Below are positions 9,752 through 19,768 of a stretch of 64,000 nt of DNA, piece by piece. The translations under genes and the position numbers were made by a program. Every line of letters begins with the position of its first letter. Position 1 is the stretch's first letter. This DNA is from Linderina pennispora (Eukaryota > Kickxellomycota > Kickxellomycetes > Kickxellales > Kickxellaceae). The notes below the pieces were generated by a model. It was not told where the DNA came from. It saw nothing but the letters and a program-made list of their open reading frames with translations, and made no database searches. The DNA lies in assembly GCF_002104995.1 (NCBI RefSeq), contig NW_024468255.1, forward strand, positions 558,001-622,000, written 5' to 3'.

Positions 9752-12700
9752 ATGCCAAAGGCGTCGTTGGCCCAGAAGAAAGACTTTGTCGCCAAGGCGC
9801 TCTGTCCGCGGCTGCTTGTCTGCTCGTCATCCGCTCTGGACAATTTGCTGCATGTAAACAATTTCGACACGTTTGCGGAGCTCCTAGCGCCGTTCGGACA
9901 GGACGTGTCTGCGCAAATAACGGTGCAGGACGGGCAGGGTGCACCGTACTTTCTCGACAAGATAAACGTAAAGTTTATCACAGACTTTAGCATCCAGAAG
10001 CCACATGCAGTGGGTGGGCCCGAGGTGGACGAGATGGTTATCAGCAGCGTGCTGGACAACATCGACAAGCAAATGCCTGAGTTTCTGACAGAAACAGGGA
10101 TTGACATGGAGGCGGTGAAGAGCGAGGAGCCGATAGGATGGGCACCCTGGTACACGCTGTTTCGGCAGCAATGGGTCAATGACATGCAGGCGTCGGAGCA
10201 CGAGTCGTTCATGCACCCGGTGGCATGCCTCTTGGTTGCGTCCTCGACGGACACCGACCCTGTGTGGACGCTGAAGGAGTTGCAGAATAGCGCCGAGGTT
10301 ATGCGGGTGCGTGAGAACAGCTTCAGCGGAAATTCCGTCATGTTCTACTACATGCTGGTGCATGATGAGCGCGACACAGGCGCAATGGCCACGGTCGACT
10401 ACAAATTCGATCTGCTGCGCAAGGCACTCGGCCAAAACTGTGCATTGCTGCGACTTAACTCGAATACTAACTTGATCGGCGATGATTCAGAGCAGAGCAA
10501 GGTCTCGAATGTGTGGAGAGGCAATCTGGCGGCTACGTATCCGACGTCACCGCTGCCTGACAAACAGTACGGGCAGATGATGACGATGCGGGACGTGGCA
10601 GCGCTCAAGGACTGCGTCAAGCAGGTCATGGTGCGCAGCGTGGTGCCACACATGCAGTACATGATTCGGCTGCTCAGCGACCAGACTGCCAACCAGCGGC
10701 GTGGCATAACTGGACGGCTGTTCTCGGCGGGCCGTCGGTACTTTGGCACGACCACACGCAACATCAACACGTTTGTGGGCGTGGACGGCGATGTGTGCTT
10801 CAAGTACGACTCTCCAGAAGCCATGATGCGCAAACTAGCAGACTACTCGTTCATGCTCAAGGACTTCCGGTTCGCGCAGTCGGTTTATCAGGTAGCTAGG
10901 CGCGATTTCCAGTCTGAAAAGGCGTGGAAGTGCTATGCTGGCGCGCAGGAAATGGTCGGGCTATGCAAGCTGATGTGGGAAGTGCAGGCGGCACGGTCCG
11001 AGTTTGATACAAACTTTGACGATGCTATATCGATGTACATGCACAAGACTCACCAGCCGCAGGTGTATCTGGCCATGCGATGTGTGATCATGTACTATGA
11101 GATGCTGAAGCATCACAAGATGTATGCATATGCCCCGCAAGCACTGGCCAGGGCGCCAGCGTCGCTGCCATCGCTGTACGCGGTGATGAATGAGCAGGCG
11201 GCATACGCGTTCATGAAGATGGCGCCTCAGCCCGAGATGCGCAAGTTCTCGTTCTACGCAATGATTGCTGGTCAGGCATACCAAAAAGCAGGGATGGGCG
11301 AGCTCGCCCACCGGTGCTTCCGCATGGTGCGCTTGACACTGAGTGCCAGACGACCTCTACCGCGCCATGACGACGATGACGAGGAGGAGCCTTCTGAGCA
11401 GCCTGCAAAATCCAGCTCGCTGGCCCGATCCAACTGGGCGGCGATTGATGCGTTCGTTAACCACGAGCTGGGGCGGCAGAGCGTGGCGGCACAGAGCTAC
11501 GACGAAGCATTCCAGTACTTTTTGGCGCTCATGGGCAATGATCGTGTGCCGCCGCCGCTACAGTCAAAGTACCTGCAAGAGCTGCTGCAGCTGTTTCTGG
11601 AGAGCGGTGACCAGTCGACGGCTCACGATAACATTGAGCTGCCGCTGCCAGTGATTGACCCGCGGATGGCTCGCATAATCATGTCGCCCGAGCTCGAGGG
11701 CGAGGACGGCGTGTGGGAGTGGCGGTTTGACGGGACAATGCCACAGATAGTCGATGGTGGCAAGCGGTGCTGTTCGGTGGGCGAATCGGTGGCAGTGCTG
11801 CTGATGGTGTCGAATCCGCTGACGATTGGCGTGACGCTGAACAACTTTACGTTGGACTGCCGATTCTCTGGAGACGACAGTGGCGACGGCAGCACGGCAG
11901 CATTTGACGTATCGACTGTCGGATCGGTTGCACTGGAAGGCGGCCAGATGGCTATGGTCACAGTCAACATCGTCGTGCACCGGCCTGGTAAGCTAACGAT
12001 TGAGGGTGCCAAGTACCTACTATGCGATATCCTGCCGTCGTTCAAGTCGCTGAAGCTGCCTGGCCGCCGCCTCAACGATACCAAAGAGCAGCGGTCTAGT
12101 ATTGCTTACGCGCCTGACACTGCGCTTGAGTTCACTATTGACCCGCATCTGCCGTGCCTCAGCATTTCGCTGGAGGATCTGCCTGACACGCTGATGAGCG
12201 GATCGATGCACCTCTCAAAGGTGCGCATCGAGAACACTGGCGACCAGGCGTGCCAAGGGATCTTGCTGTGGCAATCGCACCCATCGTTCTTTGATATCCG
12301 GTCGCCAATGCTGGACTCTGACGGTGCTTCAGTGCCCGACATGTACCCGACTAAAGAAACGAGCGAACCCGTGGAACATAAGACAGTGAGTAACACTCTC
12401 CGCGACAGCTCAACACTGGCGCTAGTCGGAGCCAACAGTGGCTCAGACGGGTACTTTTTGCCGCCAACTTCGCTCGACCCTGGCCACAGCTTCACAGTGC
12501 CGATCTGGGTGCGCGGGGATCGCGTCGGTGCCCATACACTAACGCTGTTTATTGGTGCCAGCAACGACCTAATTCCCGAACCGCCGGTAACGTTGGTCTG
12601 CAACCGCACCAATGCCTCGCACACATTGCGGTCGCGTCGCTACGACCTGGATCTGGTAGTGACACCCTCGCTGCGCATCAACGCGTTCGTCCGCGCCAGC

Positions 12701-13795
12701 GCACGTGCACCCAGCGAGCGGCTGCTGGGCGTCGAGATCGAGAATCTGCAGAGTGACGTGGCAATGCACATCTCGCAGACAACCTGTGTCAGCGGGCACT
12801 ACCAGCTTGAGCCGCTAGCCAAGAGCACCGAGACTGCGATCGGGCCGCAGCAGACTCTGAGTCTAATGTACAGGGCCAGGCCAGTAAGGGATGTGTCAGA
12901 GCACAGGCCCGAGAGTTTCGCCCTTGGCGCATTGCAACAGTTCATCTACTCGGCAGAAAAGCCAGAAAAGGAACCCGTGCCGATCGCGCTGACGTACAGC
13001 ACAGACAAGATGGGCGACACGCAAATCGACTGCACAGAGTCGCCGCTACATAGCTATATGCAGCGCACACGCGCACACTGGCGCCGCACCATGCTCAGAT
13101 CAGAGTTCCCGCTGATTGGCGCCCGGTACCTACCAGCGATCTTCCCGCTCTACGGGTCCTTCTCGATCGACTTTGCATTGTTCTGGCACACTCCGGACAA
13201 GTCGCACCGCGGGCACCATTCAGTGACGGGCATTGATCTGGGTATGCCGCAGGACTACCTCAAGGAGGCCCTGGTGCCGCCAGCGCAGGGCATAGCGAGG
13301 ACGCTGCTGGCTGAGTCGATGCAGGAGCGCAGCGCGCTGGTGCAGAGTATTGCAGCGCGTCCGATGCGCCGGAGCGAGAGGCCGCTGGACGTAGGGTTCA
13401 CTGTCGGCGAGATTCAGCAGACCGGCGACCTGCGCACGGCCAAGGTGCAGATCCGCATCCGCAACCACTCGTGGCGGTTCCAGTACCGGCTCTCGCTGGA
13501 GCTGATCTCGCCAATCGACCTGGACGAGTATGTGTCGGCAGACGTCCGGCTTGACTACACTGGCTCGCGCTCGGCGTGGGCGTGGGTAGGCACGACACAG
13601 TTTGACCGAACCATCGACAAGCACGGCGAGATCCAGATTGATGCCGAGTTTGCGTGCAGCATGCCAGGGGCAATTGACATTGCCATCTGGCAGCTGGAGG
13701 CGGAGGCGGTGGATGCGGCTGCGGACACTCAGTTCGCGTCGCAGGACACTCGGTGCGTGGTGCAGCCGACGCAGCCGTTTTTTGTCCTTGTTTAG
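9752..13795 (+). CDS. TRS85: TRAPP III complex subunit TRAPPC8/Trs85-like
   Basis: 1347 residues, the size expected for TRAPPC8. This subunit defines TRAPP III, the Rab1/Ypt1 exchange factor acting in ER-Golgi traffic and autophagy. Residues about 1-180 match the family start: FDTFAELLAPFGQDV, a beta-rich segment, then PWYTLFRQQWVNDM and HPVACLLVASS, where the family has a conserved short-lived-lipid-transport-like fold. The middle is a helical repeat region (AYAFMKMAPQPEMRKFSFYA). The C-terminal half consists of beta-sandwich modules with extracellular-like WAG patterns typical of the family. No intron is needed. The gene ends 22 bases from the convergent SurE-like gene, so their 3' UTRs must overlap. 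Confidence 0.88.
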   Translation: MPKASLAQKKDFVAKALCPRLLVCSSSALDNLLHVNNFDTFAELLAPFGQDVSAQITVQDGQGAPYFLDKINVKFITDFSIQKPHAVGGPEVDEMVISSVLDNIDKQMPEFLTETGIDMEAVKSEEPIGWAPWYTLFRQQWVNDMQASEHESFMHPVACLLVASSTDTDPVWTLKELQNSAEVMRVRENSFSGNSVMFYYMLVHDERDTGAMATVDYKFDLLRKALGQNCALLRLNSNTNLIGDDSEQSKVSNVWRGNLAATYPTSPLPDKQYGQMMTMRDVAALKDCVKQVMVRSVVPHMQYMIRLLSDQTANQRRGITGRLFSAGRRYFGTTTRNINTFVGVDGDVCFKYDSPEAMMRKLADYSFMLKDFRFAQSVYQVARRDFQSEKAWKCYAGAQEMVGLCKLMWEVQAARSEFDTNFDDAISMYMHKTHQPQVYLAMRCVIMYYEMLKHHKMYAYAPQALARAPASLPSLYAVMNEQAAYAFMKMAPQPEMRKFSFYAMIAGQAYQKAGMGELAHRCFRMVRLTLSARRPLPRHDDDDEEEPSEQPAKSSSLARSNWAAIDAFVNHELGRQSVAAQSYDEAFQYFLALMGNDRVPPPLQSKYLQELLQLFLESGDQSTAHDNIELPLPVIDPRMARIIMSPELEGEDGVWEWRFDGTMPQIVDGGKRCCSVGESVAVLLMVSNPLTIGVTLNNFTLDCRFSGDDSGDGSTAAFDVSTVGSVALEGGQMAMVTVNIVVHRPGKLTIEGAKYLLCDILPSFKSLKLPGRRLNDTKEQRSSIAYAPDTALEFTIDPHLPCLSISLEDLPDTLMSGSMHLSKVRIENTGDQACQGILLWQSHPSFFDIRSPMLDSDGASVPDMYPTKETSEPVEHKTVSNTLRDSSTLALVGANSGSDGYFLPPTSLDPGHSFTVPIWVRGDRVGAHTLTLFIGASNDLIPEPPVTLVCNRTNASHTLRSRRYDLDLVVTPSLRINAFVRASARAPSERLLGVEIENLQSDVAMHISQTTCVSGHYQLEPLAKSTETAIGPQQTLSLMYRARPVRDVSEHRPESFALGALQQFIYSAEKPEKEPVPIALTYSTDKMGDTQIDCTESPLHSYMQRTRAHWRRTMLRSEFPLIGARYLPAIFPLYGSFSIDFALFWHTPDKSHRGHHSVTGIDLGMPQDYLKEALVPPAQGIARTLLAESMQERSALVQSIAARPMRRSERPLDVGFTVGEIQQTGDLRTAKVQIRIRNHSWRFQYRLSLELISPIDLDEYVSADVRLDYTGSRSAWAWVGTTQFDRTIDKHGEIQIDAEFACSMPGAIDIAIWQLEAEAVDAAADTQFASQDTRCVVQPTQPFFVLV

Positions 13796-13817
13796 AAGCA
13801 GCACAATACAGATTTTA

Positions 13818-14708
13818 TTATTGGAATTCAAGATCTCCTGTCCAGCCAATAGACCGGATGCCTCGAAGCTCAGGGCGCAGCGGTGTGACGCTGATGGCGC
13901 AGAGGCGGATCGCCCACGTGTCCGTGCCGACCTCGGGCTGCGGGTCGCAGACATAGGGCGCCGAGAACACAAACACCCTGTCTTTCTCAGCCGCATGTGC
14001 CTGAGCGTCATCCAGCACCGCGACGTTCTTTGTGGGGAGCCCAGTGATGCGATTCACGCCATCCAGATTGTCCACATCTGCCACAGGCTTGTACAGCGAG
14101 CCGAAACCGGGCCCATTCGCCATCCTAGTCACAAAGACCGGGCACGCAGTGTGTTCGACCAGCGGCACATTGACATTGAATACGCTGGCGCCAGCCTTCT
14201 CCCACGCATCCTTCCTCCACAGCTTCTCAATAACATCCACTGCCATCCTACATGCATTCCCCAGCTTCGGCTCCGCAATATCACCATTATAAAAGGCGAA
14301 CGACAAGGCCAGTGCCTTGGTGCCGCATAATGCCGCCTCCATGGCTGCGCCTAATGTGCCTGACGATAAGGCGCATGTGTTGCCGATGTTGCTGCCAAGG
14401 TTCGGCCCTGAGATCACCAGATCGATGTCCGAGAATAAATGGTGTAGGGCGATGTTGACGCAGCTCGCAGGCGTGCCCGTCGCCAGGTACCAGTCCTTTT
14501 TGTGGCTGGTTACGTGTACGGGCTCGTTGACCAGGATGGCCTTGCTTATCCATGAGCGTTGGTGCGCGGGAATGCACACTCTTACCCGCCACCCAAGTTT
14601 GGCTGTTAGGTGGGCAGCGAAGGTTTCGATGAAGGGACTTTCTTCGCCGGGTGGCCCGTCGTCGTTGGTTATTAGGACTGTGGGGATGTTGGGCAGAGCT
14701 GACATCAT
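13818..14708 (-). CDS. SurE-like survival protein / acid phosphatase
   Basis: 296 residues from the Met-Met pair at 14708. The frame extends further upstream, but that part is low-complexity and unlike the family. The N-terminus VLITNDDGPPGEESPF contains the SurE metal-binding Asp-Asp pair (NDDG). Further conserved blocks are ATGTPASCVNIALHH, DLVISGPNLGSN (metal-binding Asn) and SSGTLGAAMEAAL. Family members are divalent-metal 5'/3'-nucleotidases; the fungal versions include the Yarrowia PHO2 acid phosphatase. No signal peptide is evident from the chosen start, so it is probably intracellular. It lies tail-to-tail with TRAPPC8 and 246 bases downstream of the POM152 stop on the same strand. 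Confidence 0.88.
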   Translation of the reverse strand: MMSALPNIPTVLITNDDGPPGEESPFIETFAAHLTAKLGWRVRVCIPAHQRSWISKAILVNEPVHVTSHKKDWYLATGTPASCVNIALHHLFSDIDLVISGPNLGSNIGNTCALSSGTLGAAMEAALCGTKALALSFAFYNGDIAEPKLGNACRMAVDVIEKLWRKDAWEKAGASVFNVNVPLVEHTACPVFVTRMANGPGFGSLYKPVADVDNLDGVNRITGLPTKNVAVLDDAQAHAAEKDRVFVFSAPYVCDPQPEVGTDTWAIRLCAISVTPLRPELRGIRSIGWTGDLEFQ

Positions 14709-14954
14709 TATATCGGGGTTTTCGGGTATATGGAGTATATGGAGTATATTGAGCAAATTGTTGGCGAAAGAAAAAAAAAAGAAAATTGATGGAGAAATTG
14801 GTGAACAGCGGGGACGAGAAGCGCACAAACACGCTCGTTCACCTTTTAAGCGACTCCCTCCCTGCTTCTCTCCGGGAGGCACGTTATCTTTTGTGAGAGC
14901 CTAGAAAAACAAGTGAGCGGCAGCGTGTCTGTCACATTGGTCGCTAATTTTTTC

Positions 14955-17900
14955 TCATGCCTTTGGGTATTGGCAATAGCGGTCGCGCACGAACGTGACC
15001 TCGAACGTACCCTCATTCGACGTAACGATCTTGTACTCGCTGGTCTCCAGGTCCTTGACGGTATGCGACTCGAGGACCTTGGTCGAGCCAAGCGCGCGGC
15101 GCTGCCACGTGAAGGTGAAGGGCGGGGTGCCGGCCAGGTCCATACGGATCTCGACCTGATCGCCCTCCAAAATGTCCTGATAGACGTCCTTGCCGCCGCT
15201 GACGCGCACGCGCGGAATCTCGTGCACCGTATATGACAGATCGTCGAATTCGCTGCAGCAGTCGTTGGTCGACCGGTGGCACACGCGGTTCACCGAGAAG
15301 TTGCCGGGCACGTCGGCCAGGCGCCGGAACAGGTGCTTGTTGGCGGGGGCGCTCCGGCGCACATGGTTGTATGTGTAGTCGACAGTCCACGAGGACAGCC
15401 CGCGGAGGTCGAATGCCAGAATGTCGCCGACGCACACGTCACGCGCCGGGTTTGCCGCCGGGCTGGATGACGCCGGGCGTGCGCTGGGAGCCTCGACATA
15501 TTCGATTTCGATGCCGCCCTCGATGGCACCGGCGTCCTTGCGTGCCAGCCCGACGGTGGCCATGTCGACAAACTCCTTCTCGCAGCCCCGCGCATCGCGG
15601 GTCTTGATCAGACGCATGTGATAGCGGCCGGTCTTGGCAGCGATGTGCTCGGGCAGCGCGACGACCTGCATGTACGAGTCGATGTTGTCGATCTGCACGA
15701 CTTCGCTGGGCCCGGTGGTCGGGAACACTTCGATCCAGGCCTGGAATGGCGGCAATCCGCGGCGATCGAACTCGATCCGGAACACCGGCAGGTGTTCACG
15801 CACCTTGGCCCAGGACTGCGCGTCGCCTTCGCTACGAGACTGGCCGGTCGCCAGGCAGTGCTTGATCACCTTGGGCTTGCGCCGGAACGCCGACGAGCTC
15901 GATGTGTCGATGGGCGTGCCGTCTGGCAGGTATGCGCGCAGCTCAGCCTCAGGGCTCAGTGTGACGCGGTGCTCGACCGCCGTGACGTTGCTGACCGAGT
16001 TCTTGACAAACACCGGCGGCTGCCGCTGGAACTCCTGGTACCGTTGGTCGCGCACCGACATGATGGTGTAGCGGTACAGCCCGGGCTCGCTGGCCTCGGC
16101 CTTGAGCGTGCTGGGTCGGAGTGCCACGGCCGTGCGCTTGGTCGATTGGTCGGCGTACTTGCTGATGCCCGAGTGCGGATTCAGCGACGTCCAGTGCTCA
16201 ACCAGGTACTCGATCTCCCACGGCCCTGAGCCGCTGAATCCGAGCTGGAGAATGCCCGGGTCCGCTGCGCCCTGGCATGCGTCAGCAAACCGCCATACGC
16301 CCTCCTTGCGAGACGAAGAAGTGTCGTCCAGGACCAGGTCCTTGGTCTCGAACCACGCATACGGCTTGGGCTCAACACGCACCGTGCACCGAGAGTTGTC
16401 CTGATCGACAGTTCCAGGACACACATCATCGACCGATACCAGCTCATACTCGCCAGGCTCGTATGCCGGAATGTAGCTATCCTGGCCCATATCCATTGAT
16501 TTTTGCGGGACCGTTGCCTCAAACACACGTTCGTCGGGGTCGTCAACGCGGCGGTACTTGACAGTAATCGGTGCCTCGCCCGTGACGTGGATCGGCAGAC
16601 GGATGGGCTTGCCGGCCAGGGCGCGGATGCTTCCGTGGTCCATACACTTGAACCCTGCCTGTGGTCCGCCCTCGCGCACACGGATGCTGGCGCTGACGTC
16701 CCGCAGGTCGCGCGGGCACTTGTTGCCATCGCGCACTTGCAGCAGCTCAATTGCATAGGCTCCGGCGTTCTCAAACGGCCCGACAGGAATTGTGATGTGC
16801 TCGTCGGTAATGTCCTCCATGACCTCGGTGACTCGGCGGTCATCGTGGATGATGCTGTATGTGAGTCCCCAGGGCCCCTGGCCTGCAAACCTGACCGGGA
16901 TCTTGACTGACTGGCCCATACACGCGCGGCTCGGGATGCTGCCACCGGAAGTGTCCAGCTTGGCCGAGGGCTGGGCGTGGACGACCTGCTTGACAATGGT
17001 CTTGATCGGCTGGCCGCTCGGGTAGTTGTCGTCATCGACCTGGAAGAACTCAAACTCGTAGGTGCCTGCAAGATCCGGCGTGATGCGCAAGCTGTGGCGG
17101 CGCTGCGTAGTACGCACCACCCGCGTCACTGCCCGCGTGTTCGGGAACCGCAGATTGCGCTCCTTGTAGTGCACCACAAATGGCGGGCGGCCGGTAAGCT
17201 CGAGCTCAATCTGCGAGCCAATCTCGCCGCCGCACTCCTTGGCCGTGATCGGGCTGGCCGTGATCGAGACCGTGGGCCTCACAGTGCGGACCAGCGTGAT
17301 GTTGGAGGCCATAGCATTGCCCACACAGTTCTTATCGCTGACACCCAATATACGGTAGATGCCGGGTGCCGAAGCAGCAATCACTGCGTTCTTGGATTTG
17401 GCGAACGTCATAGTCTGCTTCTCGATCGCGTCACCATCGATTATCTCGTAGTCAACGGTCCATGGTGCCTGGCCCGAGAGCTTGAGTGGAAGATCATAGC
17501 GTGACTTGCGCAGCCTGTCGCTTGACAGCCGCAGCTGCTCAGTACCAGATGTATCTGACGAGCTGGCCCACGTAACAGCCGGCCGGCCATAGACTTGGAT
17601 CTTGGACAGGTACTGCGCTTTGTCAACAGCAGTGACCTCGCCGTTGAACATCCCGTGGGTGCCAACCGATTCAGACAGTCTGACAGTATGGTTAGCTGCG
17701 TCACGCACATTCTCGAGCTTGTACACGTATTCGCCGGGGTTCAGGAACGCGTCGGTAAGCGTGTATGTGAGACGGCGGGCCCTGTACTTGGACCACTTGT
17801 TGATTGCCGCGCGCTGGGTCTCGCTGAGATCTTTGCCATCAATTTTATCCACAAAATCGCCAGATACGCGGGGCTGGATGTCGTCCAAGCCAATGACCTC

Positions 17901-19520
17901 CCGACGGCCGTTGACCAAGCGAACGATGGTCATCTCCAGCGGCTCGTATCCCATGGCAATGGCTTCCATCAGCCCGTCGTCATACGCTGGGTCGCTGTCC
18001 TGGTCGTCTGAGCTGACGCGTTGGCAGATCGTGGCTTCGCCGCGGTTGTGAACAATAAAGTTGTCAGCGCCGCGCGGAACATCCGTGCGCCATTGAAGGC
18101 GGGCAGTGGGGCAGCTCACAACGATGGTTGGTGGTGCTTGCAGAGCAGTCCTGAACTCGAGACCCTTGTCATCCTTGACTGACACCAGCTCGTAAGCGCC
18201 CACGTCGCTGACAGGCAGATAGTACGTGGCCTGAACCCAGCTGCCCAGCGCTGGGTACGCTGTGCTCACCTCACGATGCAGAGCGCCAACGTTCTTTACC
18301 GAGTGCAGCTGGCGTTGGCCAGTCTCAAACGATGTGTGCGCATAGACAATCGATGCAGGCTGGGTGCCGTTGATCAGCAGCGGAATGCGCGTGTTCTGGC
18401 TGCTGTGGTGCGGGAACACGCTGGATGTGTACTTCCAGTACCATGGCTCGCTGCGCCGCGCCTGCTCGTCGATGCAGAACCCCCGCCCGTTTTGGTTCAT
18501 CTGTGCCAGGCTGTGCGGCAGAATGTGGATTGTATGCCGGCCCAGAATGTGCTCGCGATCAAGCTCGAATGTATCGATCAGAAGCTCGCTGTCGCCGACA
18601 ATCTGCGGGCCAATAAACGGAATGCGCTGGACGAACCTAATACAGTTGCCAGCGAATCCCAGAGCCATGGGCTTTGCTGCCAGTACAAACAGACTGGTGC
18701 GCAGCCAGAACAGGTTGGCGTTCAGAAACACCGACAGTCCAATCAGGACTCCCATCGTCCGCGCTGAGATCGAAAACTGCGGGATATGCAGGCGCCAGCC
18801 AAAGTACCATAGCAGGACATCGAGTGCACACCACTGGATGAACAGGCCCGTGCTAACACCCTCATTAACCGACAGGCAGATTGCATCGTACGCCTTCCAC
18901 GCCATCAGCGCAACGCCTATCGCCAGCGCGTATGTGCGCTGGCTGGGCAGATCCAGAACCGACGTCGGAATCGCCGAAGTGGGCGCCGGTTTCTTGGGCG
19001 CGACAAATCTGGGTTGCGGTGGCGGCGCTTGCTTCCACAGCCCACCCGCCATACCACGTGGCATCGCCGAGGTTGGTGTGTAATACACTGTCTTTGCGTC
19101 GTCGTTCGGGTCATCCTCGTAGTCCTCGTACTCTCCGTAAATTGGCGTCGTATCGTACCGGCTCCCGCTCCCCGGAGTGCGTGTATGCGTGGGTGTATTC
19201 AGCAGCGACGTAGCACCCTGCTGCGGTCGCGGTGTCGGCGAGCCGCTGTAGAGCGGCGGCTCCTCGGGGCTCCAGTGGGTCGCCTTTCTGCGGTCCGTGC
19301 TCCGGTACACGCGCTCAGAGAACGTGGACTCTGGGCTGGCCGCCGAATGAGGCGAGGTTAGGTGTGTACGCGAAGACAAATTCTGCGGGGTTGACAACGG
19401 GTGTAGTGACGACATGCCTGGGGCTGCCTGCCCGGCACGGCGCCGGATGCGGCTGGGCGAGCCGACCGGCTGGAGGCCTTGGCTGCCGACCGGTGTTGTC
19501 GGTTCGCCTCGTCTACTCAT
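14955..19520 (-). CDS. POM152: Nuclear pore transmembrane-ring nucleoporin POM152
   Basis: 1521 residues. A disordered Ser/Pro/Arg N-terminus of about 190 residues faces the pore. Three hydrophobic segments follow at about 197-215, 225-245 and 256-285 (for example MGVLIGLSVFLNANLFW). The remaining lumenal region of more than 1200 residues is built of repeated Ig-like beta-sandwich units with recurring GxxPxxxxYxx patterns (for example GQAPWTVDYEIIDGD, TGRPPFVVHYKERN, SGSGPWEIEYLVEHW). This is the POM152 architecture that forms the lumenal ring of the nuclear pore. It is somewhat longer than the roughly 1340-residue yeast protein. It shares a 248-bp divergent promoter with SEC15. Confidence 0.92.
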   Translation of the reverse strand: MSRRGEPTTPVGSQGLQPVGSPSRIRRRAGQAAPGMSSLHPLSTPQNLSSRTHLTSPHSAASPESTFSERVYRSTDRRKATHWSPEEPPLYSGSPTPRPQQGATSLLNTPTHTRTPGSGSRYDTTPIYGEYEDYEDDPNDDAKTVYYTPTSAMPRGMAGGLWKQAPPPQPRFVAPKKPAPTSAIPTSVLDLPSQRTYALAIGVALMAWKAYDAICLSVNEGVSTGLFIQWCALDVLLWYFGWRLHIPQFSISARTMGVLIGLSVFLNANLFWLRTSLFVLAAKPMALGFAGNCIRFVQRIPFIGPQIVGDSELLIDTFELDREHILGRHTIHILPHSLAQMNQNGRGFCIDEQARRSEPWYWKYTSSVFPHHSSQNTRIPLLINGTQPASIVYAHTSFETGQRQLHSVKNVGALHREVSTAYPALGSWVQATYYLPVSDVGAYELVSVKDDKGLEFRTALQAPPTIVVSCPTARLQWRTDVPRGADNFIVHNRGEATICQRVSSDDQDSDPAYDDGLMEAIAMGYEPLEMTIVRLVNGRREVIGLDDIQPRVSGDFVDKIDGKDLSETQRAAINKWSKYRARRLTYTLTDAFLNPGEYVYKLENVRDAANHTVRLSESVGTHGMFNGEVTAVDKAQYLSKIQVYGRPAVTWASSSDTSGTEQLRLSSDRLRKSRYDLPLKLSGQAPWTVDYEIIDGDAIEKQTMTFAKSKNAVIAASAPGIYRILGVSDKNCVGNAMASNITLVRTVRPTVSITASPITAKECGGEIGSQIELELTGRPPFVVHYKERNLRFPNTRAVTRVVRTTQRRHSLRITPDLAGTYEFEFFQVDDDNYPSGQPIKTIVKQVVHAQPSAKLDTSGGSIPSRACMGQSVKIPVRFAGQGPWGLTYSIIHDDRRVTEVMEDITDEHITIPVGPFENAGAYAIELLQVRDGNKCPRDLRDVSASIRVREGGPQAGFKCMDHGSIRALAGKPIRLPIHVTGEAPITVKYRRVDDPDERVFEATVPQKSMDMGQDSYIPAYEPGEYELVSVDDVCPGTVDQDNSRCTVRVEPKPYAWFETKDLVLDDTSSSRKEGVWRFADACQGAADPGILQLGFSGSGPWEIEYLVEHWTSLNPHSGISKYADQSTKRTAVALRPSTLKAEASEPGLYRYTIMSVRDQRYQEFQRQPPVFVKNSVSNVTAVEHRVTLSPEAELRAYLPDGTPIDTSSSSAFRRKPKVIKHCLATGQSRSEGDAQSWAKVREHLPVFRIEFDRRGLPPFQAWIEVFPTTGPSEVVQIDNIDSYMQVVALPEHIAAKTGRYHMRLIKTRDARGCEKEFVDMATVGLARKDAGAIEGGIEIEYVEAPSARPASSSPAANPARDVCVGDILAFDLRGLSSWTVDYTYNHVRRSAPANKHLFRRLADVPGNFSVNRVCHRSTNDCCSEFDDLSYTVHEIPRVRVSGGKDVYQDILEGDQVEIRMDLAGTPPFTFTWQRRALGSTKVLESHTVKDLETSEYKIVTSNEGTFEVTFVRDRYCQYPKA

Positions 19521-19768
19521 GATTCTGTTTCAGCTGTGGGATTTGAATAAACAAAATAGTAGAAAAGTCAGAGAAGAAAAAAGTAAATATTTTTTGATGG
19601 AGAACAACACCGTCGCCTCTGGGCTGACTCGCGATTCGGACTCCGAGCCGAGCCAGCCGAGTGGCAGTGGGCTTCAGGGCAGCGCATTTTCGCAGGTGAG
19701 GTAGAACTGCTACCTCATCTCCCCCCTCTCCATTTGTAATTCCATTCTAGCTTTATCTTGTATTCATA
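19521..19768. promoter_or_regulatory. Divergent promoter between POM152 and SEC15
   Basis: 248 bases separate the two start codons. An A-rich patch lies near POM152 and a CT-rich leader just before the SEC15 ATG. A GT...AG pair at about 19693-19750 could be a small 5' UTR intron, but this is not certain. Confidence 0.5.

Noticed and set aside
14709-14882. 58-codon N-terminal extension of the SurE-like protein
   Set aside because: Phe/Ser/Lys-rich low-complexity sequence ahead of a Met-Met pair at the normal family start; more likely 5' UTR.
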